A DNA stretch of 64,000 bases from Phocoena phocoena (Eukaryota; Chordata; Mammalia; Artiodactyla; Phocoenidae). The position numbers and the translations under genes were made by a program. Under the pieces are notes generated by a model. The model made no database searches. It was not told where the DNA came from and saw only the letters and a list, made by a program, of their open reading frames with translations. Shown here one piece after another: positions 37,745-50,015 of the stretch. Numbering within the stretch: position 1 is the stretch's first letter; the number at the start of each line of letters is the position of its first letter. Location: the NCBI RefSeq assembly GCF_963924675.1, contig NC_089230.1:68375443-68439442 (forward strand), written 5' to 3'.

Positions 37745-39121
37745 AAGTTTTTCTCAAACTCTCTGAAATGAAGGACCAGATTTTCCCCTCCAATCCAGGT
37801 GGACCAATACATTTGGATATAGAACAAAAAAAGAATTATTAGAAAAAGGAAATAAAAAAGAGAAGATATAAAATACAAGCCCATATATTTTATTAGATTC
37901 AATAGACATATATTTCAATAATCAGAGAACAATACATAGGAAAAAGTAAATTGCAGAAATGTGTCCGCTGTTCATTGAAAGCCTGAGTACAGGCAATTAA
38001 TAGCTTTGCTTCGGTACTTTCTTGTCATTCCACATTTGTGATGAAACAAAAAGTTAGGAGGGAAACAGCAATTCTCCACGTTAAATGCTGATATGCGTAC
38101 TTGAAACAAACATTTTGTGTATTATTATTTAAAGTTTTTTGTGCGACAGGTGAGCTTGCGTTTTGCTTGGTAATTTGTCTAATCTAGGCTAAATAGATGA
38201 GAGCGCTACAAAGAGGCGATGGTGTATATCTAAACAGTTTCTATGTTTGTTTTAATAACATTCATAGTAGAGAAACCAGTCTCACAGAGGTAGGTAGATG
38301 AGAAAGGAAAAGAGAATTTAAAGCCAGTTCTGCAAGCTCTGGATATTCATCTTCTACTTTTATCTAAAATGAAGCACATGATGTTGTATATTCAACATTC
38401 ATTTTCAATCCTTCATCAGTAGTCAGTTCCAAAACTGATCTCTTAAAGTTATAGTTAAATTTAAATTATCTTTGCTAAACAAGTGAACAAGATGAATTCT
38501 GGATTTTATACACTTTGGGGTTACAGTTGACAAATAAACCTTAAAATATCACAGATGTATTGGGATGGCTAGCAGGAAGTTGTGTCACATGTGACTCAGA
38601 CATTCCAGTTCAGTGCCTTAACTATACCCTGTATCTTAGTTTGTTCAGGCTGCTATAACAAAATACCATAAGCTGGGAGGCTTAAAAACAACAAACATTT
38701 ATTTCTCACAGTTCTGGAGGCTGGGAAGTCCAAGATCAAGGCACCGATAGAGGGTTCACTTCTATTTCATAGACACTGCCTTCTCTCTGGGTCCTCACAT
38801 GGCAGGAGAGGCAAGGGAGCTCTCTCAGTCTCTTTTATAAGGGCACTAATCCCATTCATGAGGGCTCCACCCTCATGACCTAACCACATCCCAAAGGCCT
38901 CACCTCCAAATACCATCACACTGGGAATTAGGTTTTAACATATGAATTTTGTGTGTGTGGAGGCACCCTGTTCAACAAGACTAGTCCTCTGGTGATGCCC
39001 TTGCATGTTGTGACAATGTCGAATTGCTCTAAAAGTTTCTAAGCTGTCATTGTCGATTTCTATACCTATTTTGTTGTGGCTGGGAACAAACCCACAGACC
39101 ACACTTTGAGTAGCAGTGATA
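37745..39121 (-). mobile_element. Decayed hAT DNA transposon, split by an LTR
   Basis: On the minus strand 38248-38286 reads CETGFSTMNVIKT, a signature of the C-terminal dimerisation region of hAT (Charlie/ZBED-like) transposases. Just upstream, in a shifted frame, comes EYPELAELALNSL, which belongs to the same region. A stop follows shortly after the motif. The outer edges have hAT-like termini: tttctcaaactctctg at the left, and cacactttgagtagcagtga at the right. A MaLR LTR (38630-38977) interrupts it. Most of the transposase is missing, so this is a dead internally deleted copy. Confidence 0.75.
38630..38977 (-). repeat. MaLR-type LTR (MLT1-like)
   Basis: Starts tgtatcttagtttgttcagg and ends ctgttcaaca (TG...CA), with ctcacagttctggaggctgg, ggtcctcacatggcaggaga and cctcacctccaaataccatc between. 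It has no internal genes. It lies within the hAT remnant, so it is younger than that element. Confidence 0.82.
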
Positions 39122-39399
39122 GGAAACACAACGCTAGAATGATGAGTTACCTAATTTTAGAAGAAATATTGTTGGATGATAGATGATGCTTCAGTTTTTT
39201 ATCAAGACCATTTCCACTTCTGAAGAAAGTAGCTGTCTCCTACTCATACACTTGCATCTCAGGTGCTAAAAACATTCTTGAGGGGAACACTCAGGCCATG
39301 AAAGTAATGTTATCAAATTTACAGAGGAAAGAAAACTGGGACAGAATTAGTCCTTTCCTCTCAAACCGCAAGCCACAGCCTTCATTCACAGTCACAGAC

Positions 39400-39530
39400 T
39401 TGGGTAATAATTGTCTACACACACCTATGAGCTCCATGAGCACTGAGATCACAGTTTTCACCTGTAACTGGAGCAGCTGGCACTGAGATTGGCGTATGGA
39501 AATCACTCAATAAACGTTTAAGCGAGTAGA
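39400..39530 (+). repeat. L2 LINE tail
   Basis: Contains tatgagctccatgagcactg and aatcactcaataaacgttta. Confidence 0.6.
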
Positions 39531-39959
39531 TTCTAAGAAGCTTAGCAGTCTTACATCTCTGCTGGAGTGCTGTAGAGGGGTGGTTACTGAGGACAAAAGG
39601 AACAGTTTAGCAGCGTGGCAGATGTATGCACCTTTTGTTTTTCTTCTCACCACTTTCCTGGGTTATGATCTCTTGAAAAGCAAACACAACCTTCAAGTGT
39701 GTTGTCTCCATTGAAAGCCATTCTGAACTCCATTCTTTCACAGAGCAGAAAGTCACTTAGATCCAGGAATTTTCATTGATCCAGGTGAGCATTTTTAGAT
39801 TGCCTGGACCCCCTTCTTTTATTCTGTTTTCTCTCTATCACAGGGGCCATGTCTTAGTTATCTTAGTTTCACTGTGGCTTCATGGAGGGCCCGGCACGCA
39901 CCTGAGGACCATGGCATAGTGTTTTTAGCACACCTGCCAGGGAGAAGCTAAGTGAACTA

Positions 39960-40100
39960 GAGCAGAGCTTCTCAAATTTAATGTGCCCGTGAACCACCTG
40001 GGGGAGCTTGTTAAAATGCAGAGTTTCATGCAGTAGTAGCTCCAGGTGTGTGCCCAGGTGACACCAAAACTTCTCATCCTTGGGCCACATTTTAAGCAGC
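39960..40100 (+). repeat. MER5A-like hAT MITE
   Basis: Order gcttctcaaatttaatgtgc, accacctgggggagcttgtt, aaaatgcagagtttcatgca and ggccacattttaagcagcaa matches MER5A. Confidence 0.8.
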
Positions 40101-40599
40101 AAGCAACCAAGAGGAATGAAAGGAACCTGAACTTCTCTTTAGCTGCTTCTCAGCAAATGAAGTAGAAGATGTGGTTAATATTATTTAGGAATGACTTTTA
40201 GGGATCTGTAGCTAGCTGTTTTGGAGACATGATGAAAGATCTTCTTAAGAAAGGAAAATAAGTCATGTAGGCCACACATGATTCCATAATACTCCCTGGG
40301 GTCTCACAATTGCCTTAGAACAGAAACACGATACCACAACAATCAATCATCTCAAAGCTTGGTACTCAAGGATCAGATTCCAAGAGGAAACAAAACACAG
40401 TGAAGCAGTCATAGGATACATTCTTCTGTGTCTTCTGGAACACACGCTCACACTGTTCTTAAAAGGAACACTTTTTTTTGATTGACCACTTGCTACTTAT
40501 TTCCATTATGATGCTTTGTAAAATTTACATTAATCCATCTCTTTCTCTCCAGGTTTCTTCACTGCCCTAGTCAACAGTGCGGCGTACAAGAACACACCT

Positions 40600-40790
40600 T
40601 TGGGATCTCACACACTTGGGTGATAGTCCCAACTCTGACCCATTTAAGACAGTGTGACCTTAGACATGAGCCACAGGTTCAAGAGTAAAATGGGATTAAC
40701 ACTACTGCCTTGAGTTTTTATTTAGGATGAACTGAGAAAGCACCTGGGCCAATGGTGGGATCCCTGTAAATAATACTTTTATTCCCCCAA
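40600..40790 (+). repeat. MIR SINE (decayed)
   Basis: Contains gtcccaactctgacccattt, gtgtgaccttagacatgagc and taaaatgggattaacactac. Confidence 0.5.
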
Positions 40791-42147
40791 ATATTGCCAA
40801 CCTAGGCTCTAACTCACGTTTCTAAGTGAGATTAAAGTGAGGTACACCCTGTAACTCAACAACACCAATTTGGAACCTAGATCTTGTCTAGTTCCTTCCT
40901 AGTGGCAGGGGATAGAGGAGAGGGGAGAGGTTCTCTCAGAAACTGGACCCCAGCAGCTGTGATTGGCCTCTGTGCAGAATAATGGACAAGAAAATACTCT
41001 ATATCCTTTCACTACTTCCAGCTTGGGGAAATTTTGTAGTTTGACTTAGCATAATGATAACAGCCATCACTCACTAAGGGTTTACCATGTGCTAGGCACT
41101 GTTTTGGGATGTATGGGCTTTTAATTTTCCGATTGATGATCACTGAGATGACATTATTTCCATAAAATTACATTTTATTTTTCAAATAATTATGATAAAA
41201 GGGATTCTTGAAAAAGTATCTTCAGAAAATCATATAAAGTAGGAAGTAAGCTTCCTCAAGGGTGGGAACCATGTCTTGTTCATCTGGTTCCCACAGACCG
41301 TGTTCCACTGCTCAGAGGCAAATCCTGTTAAGAGTGCAGATTATCTCCTTTCACACGGGGATGATTTCTTGGACTAATCAGACCACAAAGAATAACTAAC
41401 TGTGGGACACAACTTTCAGATGAAATCTAGCAGTTTCTTGGGCATCAAGTGAAGCCCTTGATATAGGCCAGGAGGGCTGCAAGTGACCAATCATTGGTCC
41501 CAGATTGATGCTTGTTATCAGTGTGTGGGGTTGGAAAAGCTGCTCCTGGGAGGAAGAGTGGGGCCTGTTTCTTCATTTCCTTTACACCACACACCTGACT
41601 GCCCCGTATAACAACGGGCTTGCCCAGGAAGCCCGAAGTATCAGGGAAGTGTAGGCATCATCTCATTCTCTTTAAAAGCCACATCAGGGAAGGTACACGG
41701 TGGCATCACGGAAGCCCAGGAAAACAGGCACAAGAGGGCATGGGAGCCCGACACGGACAGTGACACCACCTCTGAGTCAGGCTTGGACTCAAACAAGACA
41801 ACAGAACTGACACCTGCAGGAGAAGGTGTGAAGGAACTCTAAAACTATACAATCAGGTGGGGCTAGGGACAACCTTCAGGGCTCTCCAATGGGGAGATGG
41901 TGTGTTAAGCTTTTCACTCCTCATCCAATGCTAAGTCTTTATTTTACGCCTGGCACTCTGCAAAGAATAGAACATGCATGGTTCAAAGTATATCACATTA
42001 ATTAACTTTCCAGACAATTGAAAGTTTTGATTTTCTTAATCTTAAATACTATCGATGAAAAGTTTTCTAATATCGTATTAGTTACACAGTTTTTGAACTG
42101 TATACTAAGCGCAGTTTACTTATGACTTTGGGGTCCCTGTCTTATTT
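40791..42147. other. Gene-free stretch with small repeat pieces
   Basis: A MIR-like piece at 41050-41110 (taccatgtgctaggcactgt) and an L2-like tail at 41235-41310 (cctcaagggtgggaaccatg). The rest is unassigned; no gene. Confidence 0.45.
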
Positions 42148-42307
42148 AGGGTTGCCAGATAAAAATACTGGATACCTAGTAAGACTAGAATTTCAGATGA
42201 ACACAGGCAATGTTTGAGACGTACTTGTACTAACAAATCATTCCTTGTTTATAAAATTCAAATTGAACTGGGCATCTTATATTTTTATTTGTTAATCTGG
42301 CAACCCT
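42148..42307. repeat. Palindromic MITE
   Basis: The left end agggttgccagataaaaata is mirrored by the right end ctggcaaccct, with further partial inverted matches inside (aatttcagatgaac and attcaaattgaactgggc). This is a non-autonomous DNA transposon of the type common in mammals. Confidence 0.75.
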
Positions 42308-44026
42308 ACCCTTATTATATGGTGATGTAATAAAACAGTAATGCCTCAGGTATCATTGGGCTGATTGTCCTGACACTTCAGTGGTTCCAGGCTGTTGTGC
42401 TTTTTGAATTTTGTAGTTATTTTTTACATTCTCTTCCTTTGCTCTCCAGTGATTGTATTGCTTGTTGTAGTCAGCATATACATAGCATCTTCAATTCCCC
42501 TTTCCCTCTTCTTTATTCTTCTAATTGGTTTGGGCTGAGAAATAAGATCCCTAAACATGGTTGGCTTCTCTGTAAAGAGTAAACAGTTTCTGTAAGGATA
42601 CAGGTCCTTGAGGGCACATATTTGAGAAAAGTATGCACATTTTTTTTGAAAAGGACTTCATAAAAAATTATTTTGACTGTCCAGAGACTATCCTGTGGTT
42701 TCTCTCGAAGTCCCTCAGGATAAGCGAATCATGCTTATTTCCTAGAGTGCATTGTTCTTTATAGAGTACTATTCAAGTCGAAATCAGCCTCTGATGGAGA
42801 GGAGGTTAAAGCTAAATATAAGAGAATACGCAGTTGCCTGCACAACAGGATTTTGGAGGCTGTTTCTGAAAATTCTTTAGAAAGAGTCAGATAGACACTG
42901 ATTTGGCCTGAGTAGTTCACCAGTAACCATACCTCGAGGCTGGGGACTAGACTAGGTGACCTCCAGAAATCATGCACAGATATATGGTTTTGATGACTCT
43001 ATGGTCTATCCAGTCAACTCAAAATAATGACCACAAGCAAAATAATGAAACCAAAGTTCAAAAGGGCCAATGAAAAATAGTATACAGATACAGTGCTTAT
43101 CAGACTCCAGCAAGCCTGCAAGATGTTATGTGGAAGGAATTACAATGTCTATTCTTCCCTACTGCGCTCATTTACACAATGATTAAACTTTTTTTTTTTT
43201 GCCCTCAGCAATGCTTGCTCTGAATATAGATTTGAAGTGACTCCTGAATTAGAATGGCTATTCTTAATGCTGAACCTACCCATTACTCAAACTCAACATG
43301 CAAAGTCAGCAAACACCTGTCCCCACCTTACATATTTGCATTTACCTTTATTTGACACCAGAAAAATTGTTTGAAAATGATTTATGGTACAAAGATGATC
43401 TTCAGGCTCAAGATGATGAGATTTTTGTGTCATCCAGTAATGTATACTTTTATTGGCTTTAGTCAAAGAATGACTCATCAGAATCAGATCCTGGGGAATA
43501 TTTTGGGAGGTGTTAGAAAAGTCTAATACCAAGCAAAGACCAGCGTCTTGGTAAAGCAGTTTGATTTTCTTCAGAGATTGTACAAATCAGAAAATACTTG
43601 CTGGATTGTCACAAAACTATTCTAAATATTTCAAGCCTTTAAAACTTGTTATGGGCCTTTTAGTCCCAACAAGAGCAATTCTGGTCTGTGTGGGTCACTG
43701 GAGACTTTAGCTGTACTGTATATTTAGATTCATGTGGCCTGATTCAACTTATTAATGTGTTAAATATAGTTCTCCTTGCCTCTAGAAGTGAATAAAAATT
43801 TACTACTAAACTTGTTAAGACTTAAGGTGATGTTAAGATTTATGACCTTTCAAGTATTATTTTTATTTTTAATTTTAGTCTAAGAAATGTTTTTAGGGTT
43901 TTTTTTCCTTCAACAGTTTTCTTCTACCCTAAAAGTGTTGCTTTTATATTTTAGTAGGTATCTATCTCAAGGGACAAGTATAATGTGGACTACTGGGAGA
44001 ATAGGGTGATTAAAAAATGTTTGAGA
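42308..44026. other. Gene-free stretch
   Basis: AT-rich DNA with no repeat or gene recognised. There is a T-tract near 43190-43200. Confidence 0.45.
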
Positions 44027-44343
44027 AACATTCAATGGGTATTTGTTGAAGTGTGCAAGGTACTAGACTATTGGCAAGGCGCTAATACAGTGGTGGCAGA
44101 GGCAGAGTCATGAACAGAGAATTACAGTATTACAATGTGAGAAGGGTAATGATGAAGATGTGCAGATAGGTGTCTCTTTTTCTGTGAATCTATAAAATGA
44201 ATTCAGCCTTGACATGTTCCGGGAAGGTTGAGTCTTAAAGTAGTCAGGCAACAAGTATGGAAGAGAACCTGGGCGAAGACACAGAGGTGAATCAGAGAGT
44301 TCTCCTCTTGTTCCTATAAGCTTCTTAGCAGGCTCCTGAGCCA

Positions 44344-44380
44344 CTGGTAGAAAGGAAGCTTGCCCCTTCCTTTCTACCAG
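44344..44380. other. Perfect 15-bp hairpin
   Basis: The arm ctggtagaaaggaag (44344-44358) and its exact reverse complement cttcctttctaccag (44366-44380) enclose a 7-nt loop. Outside, ggctc (44330-44334) can pair with gagcc (44382-44386) across a bulge. I do not recognise a repeat here. Confidence 0.85.
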
Positions 44381-44536
44381 AGAGCCTTTTGCAGATACGC
44401 AGTGCAGCAATGATTGCAAGGGTAGTTATTATGACTAAAATGTCAAGTTTACCAGGTATCTCCTGCCACCTTTACACACAACTCTTTCCTCATTTTCCAG
44501 GCAACTGGGTGTAACTCAAATAACCACCACCCCTTT

Positions 44537-44983
44537 ATTAATTTCCTAATATCAGAGTGTCACAAACTGGGTGGCTTAAACAATAGAATTTTATTGTCTC
44601 ACTGTCTGGAGACTAGAACACTGAGATCAAGATATCAGCAGGGTTAGTTCCTTCTGACGACTGTGAGGAAGGGTCTGTTCCGTGCCCCTCTCCTAGCTTC
44701 TGATGGCTTGCTGGCAATCTTTGGCTTTCTTTGGTTTGTAGATGCATCACCTAGGTTTCTGCCTTCATGTGCGCATGGTATTCTACCCATCTGTGTCCAA
44801 ATATCCCCTTTTTGTAAGGACACCAGTCATATTGGATTAGGGGCCCACCCTATTCCAGTATGACCTCATCTTAACTAATTATATCTGAAATGATCCTATT
44901 TCCAAATATGGTCACATTCTGAGATACCTGAGATTAGCACTTCAACATATAAATTTTGAGGAGACACAATTTGACTCATAACA
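44537..44983 (-). repeat. MaLR-type LTR (MLT1-like)
   Basis: Contains cacaaactgggtggcttaaa, aaggacaccagtcatattgg, atggtcacattctgagatac and the terminal ttgactcataaca. Same family type as 38630-38977. Confidence 0.82.
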
Positions 44984-46279
44984 TTCCTTTACCAAAGTAA
45001 GCTCTATAATTTAAGGTTAAATCTTAATTTCAGAAAATATTTACCAGGAACATAAATGCTTTGTTGCTTGTTTTTCATTGGTCAACATAGCTTTTCCTAC
45101 TCATTTACATAAAATATGTATAGTCTGTTATTTTCACCATATCATAGATTTCATGGAGTGTTCAGAATTTAGTAAAAATTTACTTATTAGGTGTCAGTTC
45201 AGCTGCTGTTTCGTTAAATGCTGCTCTTTCTCCAAAGATACTTTCCGAACAGTATAATATGTTAAAATTAGCACAACTTAGTTGTTGACACAGGCAGTGT
45301 GATCAGCACTGCTGATCTTTGAAGGGTTGAACAGTTCTATAAAACAAGAATATATTAAGCTACTGTCCAAAAATGGTGTAAAGAATAATAGACAAAATGG
45401 TACAAAATATTACATCTTTTAGTTACTGAATAAATGACAGGAATAAATAAGCATTGAAAGCCAGTATTTGATACTCATGATCATTTGATAATATGGCATT
45501 CACATAGATAACTAGTTTTGTACTGGACTGGTGATAGCTTCCATAGGCAAAGGACCAATGACAGTTTTTCACATAAATAACTTTATTAATCCTGTATTTG
45601 ATTTTTATTTTAGGTACCTGATTAGAAGTATAACTTTTAGAAAAAAACTTTTTTTTCTCTGCTTACAAAATGGGTCCAATATCTACTCTCCAGACATTTC
45701 ATCGTGTCTTTGGATTTAATTTTTACCGTTCACAAGATATACACCAGTACTCAACAGAGACAGTGCAATTTCTGATATCACCAACTTTTTATCCAAAGCA
45801 AAACTATTTGGTTCTGTACGTCGTTCAAATCCTATTCATTTACAGGGTAAACCTGGCTTTGTAGAATTTAGTAGGTGGATGCAAGCAGCTACCTGGGAAG
45901 GGCAAAGCATGGAGTTCAATCAAGGTTCCTGTAACCTGATACTACTACTGTTGTTCTCTCTTGAAGTCCTAAATAGGTTCCAAAATCTTATCATTTCCTA
46001 GCCCGTCGTTGTGACAGGTTTTGTTTTTGGCACTCTTATTACCGAAATTAGTCAGTCTTGAACCTCTAGGTTGGCTTAGTTTTCTATTTCCCGGTTGTTA
46101 AGTCACTGTGGGAGCGGTACCAGGACAACTATGTCCTGAATTTTAAAGGTTTTTTTTTTTTTGAGCCTGCTTTCCGCACTGGTTGACTTTCTTTTCTCCC
46201 ACTCTCTCTGAGCCTTTTCTTTTTTCTCTTTTGCTCTGTTCCTTTTACACTCAATCTGTGTAGGGGGATTTAAATTCCA
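44984..46279. other. AKIRIN2 upstream flank
   Basis: No clear repeat or gene. This is the region where a divergent non-coding transcript from the promoter would run, but nothing in the sequence proves one. Confidence 0.45.
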
Positions 46280-46304
46280 ATTCGGAACTCGGAATCGCGC
46301 GCCT

Positions 46305-46325
46305 TGAATGACGGGAGTCGTAGTT
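46305..46325 (-). promoter_or_regulatory. Second, opposed ACTAC-ACTCCC element
   Basis: Read on the minus strand this is aactacgactcccgtcattc, a degenerate copy of the same ZNF143-type motif as at 46379, in the opposite orientation and about 55 bp away. The ACTAC and ACTCCC parts match; the downstream half is weaker. The divergent pair would fit a bidirectional promoter. Confidence 0.45.
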
Positions 46326-46378
46326 TCCATGACTCCTCCCTAATCGCTTTTCACGCCGATTCCTCCCGACAGGGAAAA

Positions 46379-46400
46379 ACTACAACTCCCAGGAATGCAC
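46379..46400 (+). promoter_or_regulatory. ZNF143-type ACTACAACTCCCAG element
   Basis: The sequence actacaactcccag followed by gaatgca closely matches the long ZNF143/Staf-associated promoter motif (ACTACAAxTCCCAGxATGC), with one extra base between CCCAG and ATGC. Such elements typically sit within about 150 bp of CpG-island transcription starts, as here. The match is visible; binding is inferred. Confidence 0.6.
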
Positions 46401-46421
46401 CACGGGGGTGGCCAGCCGCCC

Positions 46422-46433
46422 ATGCGCATGCGC
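46422..46433. promoter_or_regulatory. NRF1-like palindrome
   Basis: The sequence atgcgcatgcgc contains the consensus NRF1 palindrome GCGCATGCGC, which is common in CpG-island promoters of housekeeping genes. It lies about 30 bp downstream of the ZNF143-type site and about 600 bp upstream of the start codon. Confidence 0.65.
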
Positions 46434-46473
46434 CCTGAGGCCGCAGGATTTGAATCGGCGGCGTTGTTATTGA

Positions 46474-46484
46474 CGCCATATTGG
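46474..46484 (+). promoter_or_regulatory. YY1-like site with overlapping reverse CCAAT
   Basis: The sequence cgccatattgg contains the YY1 core GCCAT and, on the other strand, a CCAAT pentamer. YY1 sites in TATA-less promoters often mark the transcription start, which is why the 5' UTR is inferred to begin near here. Match only; no functional evidence. Confidence 0.5.
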
Positions 46485-46485
46485 G

Positions 46486-47310
<825 letters not shown>

Positions 47311-49829
47311 TGAGAGGACTGGGGGGCCCGGGCCGCGGCCGCGGGACTGGACTGCTGGACCGCCCCCATGCTTAGCGGAGCCCTCGGGCGACCACAGTTC
47401 TTTTCACGAGCTCCTCCAGCCTCGGAGACACAATGGGAATAGCCTTGTGGGGGGGGGGTCGGGAAGGGGTGGGTAGGGGCCGTGCCTCGCCGGGTATTGT
47501 GGGGAAGAGGAAGGTCCTTTTCTTAGCGCCGAGGGACTAGAGTTGAGCGTTTCCGTAGTCTGGAGAGCCCAAGCGGAAATGATCAGAGAGGGTGCTACAC
47601 GGAAATCTAGGCAAGCGAAGGGTCACGCGTTTCACCCGACTCTTGGTGGCTGTCTCCCCGGCATCGATTGGTTGCACCTATCAAGTCTGGAATTGGGTGG
47701 TTGGAGGCGAAGCGGCAGCCCCTCCTCCCTTTCAGACATGGCTGATTTTAGTACGGAGGGGGTGGGGAGGGATGTCACTGGGGCGAGATCTAGGCCTGTC
47801 ATTAATCACCCACAAGAACGCCACTTGGGCTGAGTCAAGACCTGTTTCCCTAGCAGGGTCAACAACAAAGAAACTGCTCTTCCCGAGTGCCGTAATCTGA
47901 TCGCACTATACGTCTAGACCTTGAGAAACTCGAACTTTTAATGAAAAGCAAATTGTACTGAAAATCGGGGCTGAGTAGTTGCTTTTAGTTGGAAGTGCTT
48001 TATTTCTGCCCGATAAAGTCTGTTGGGAGAAAAAGCCCAGGCCTTGGGAATAATAAATCAACCCAAGATTCCAAAGGACTTAAGACTATTTTTGCTTTTC
48101 ATCTTGAGACATTTCCTGAAAGTGACTGTGGGGAACTACCTTTTGGCTGCTTTGTACTGCATGTGTGTGTCCATTTTTTTCTGTACTTCAAAAATCCTTG
48201 TGTGCTCCTGGCACAGTCTTAAGATAGGTTTTTGTGGACTTGTAGTGTAAATGTTTCCTTTGTGTGTGTAGCAAGCAAAGGTTTCCTGTGTGTTAGCCTT
48301 TGGTAATAACATGATCTGTAGACAAAGACTTTTCATAATTTGATTTACATGTTTCTTTATCGTTAGCTTAAAAAAAAAATCTGTGGGCAGTATTTACCTG
48401 CATTTGGTAACTTCCATTTGGAATTGACTTAGGTTTTTTTTTTTTTTTTTTCCAGGTCAGATTTTTAAAATATCCTTCCCCAAATATATGGGGAGGACCT
48501 CAATGCTTAGGCTACCATTTTTTGCTATTGAAACAATGTCAAGAATGAGCTCCTGGTGGTTAACATTATTTTTAGAGTTTGTCTTTTTAGTGAAATGCTG
48601 TCATTGAAAATTGAAATGATACTGTGGAGTCTGTACCTCATAAGGCCACTTAAAAATAGCTCTAGCTAACCAGCAATAAATTTCATTGGGGGGGGGTGTG
48701 AATTAATACATTGTTAGGTTTGGGAGTTAAAGTATATCTAAATGCTAAAATAGTCTTGAGCATATAAGGTAAGTCAGCTAGGGGCTATATTTGTTCTCAC
48801 TTTAAAGGGAATTAATTCAGAAAGAATTGTGATCCTTTGCAAATTTGTCATTTCATTGATATATTTGAAGCATTGGCTAATGCAGTTGGCTGCACATCAT
48901 GTTACATTTCAGTTAAGTGGACGGTAATAGTAAAATGACTGGAATTATTGGAATCGTTTAAGCCTGCTGATTCAGATTCACATTTTCCAAAATATTGCTG
49001 TTTTGTTTTTCAAGGTGTTTTTGACATCTACTCGAAGTTTGATCATATCCTGAACTCTAAAACCACACCCTGATACTTATTTAGCCTGTGAAAAGTTTTT
49101 TTAAAGCTATTTCAACTAGAGAAAAGCAGTTAAAATTGCATAAGTTTTGAATTGCTAAAATTTACGTTTTTAACTATGATTTTGAATGACACTTTACATG
49201 TAATTTAATTTAACCTTGTGTTTACATGGCCAGTTTTGGGCATGCTCCTGTAATGGTTTTTGTAATTATGGTGTCATAATGGGAGCTGCAGTGTTGTGCA
49301 GGTATCAGAGAGCTTCCCGGTTTTCATGTTATCTAACTTGGAAATAATTTTCCCAAATACCTAATTTTTAGATTCCTATTTTAAAAGTGGTCATACCTAA
49401 ACTTTACAAGAGCGAATACCCATATGTCCTTAGCAGAAATAAGTAGCTGGGATTGGGAACAGAAAGCAACTTACCAAATTGAGATTGATTGGGGCTCTAT
49501 GGAATCTCTTTGTTTTCACTTCTGTGAGTTCAAATATAATTTAAACAATATACAACTAGACTACTGAAGTGAATTTTTTTTCAGAGCATGTGCACAATTT
49601 ATCATGATTTTATCATTCTCTGGATATGTATATAGTGTTTTCTGATATGTAGCTGAAGTCATGTTGAGGCTTTACTAGTAGTTTCAGGAACTAGGACATC
49701 TGTTTTAAACCCAACTTTGTTTTTTGTTTTTGTTTTAGTCATCCCAGGAAGGTTATTCCAAAGTTTGACTTGATGACTATTATTTAAATCAATATTTTTC
49801 AAACTAGTGCAACTTAATACCAGGAAAAA

Positions 49830-50015
49830 TGAAAGAGCTGGCAAATAAATTTTATTGGAACACAGCCATGCTCATTCTTTTTTTAAGTATTGTCCATGTC
49901 CCTTGAAGGCTACAATAGCAGGGTCGAGTAATTGTGACAGAGACTGTATTTTCCCAAAGCTCAGATATTTACTGTCTGGTCCTTTTCAGAAAAAGTTTGC
50001 CCAACCCTGGTTACG
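49830..50015 (-). repeat. hAT-type MITE in intron 1
   Basis: Contains ttttattggaacacagccat, gagtaattgtgacagagact and agaaaaagtttgcccaaccc, a common mammalian hAT MITE pattern. Confidence 0.75.

Noticed and set aside
38180..38470. A live domesticated hAT transposase
   Set aside because: The frame shifts between the EYPELAEL and CETGFS segments and a stop follows the motif, so it is a decayed remnant.
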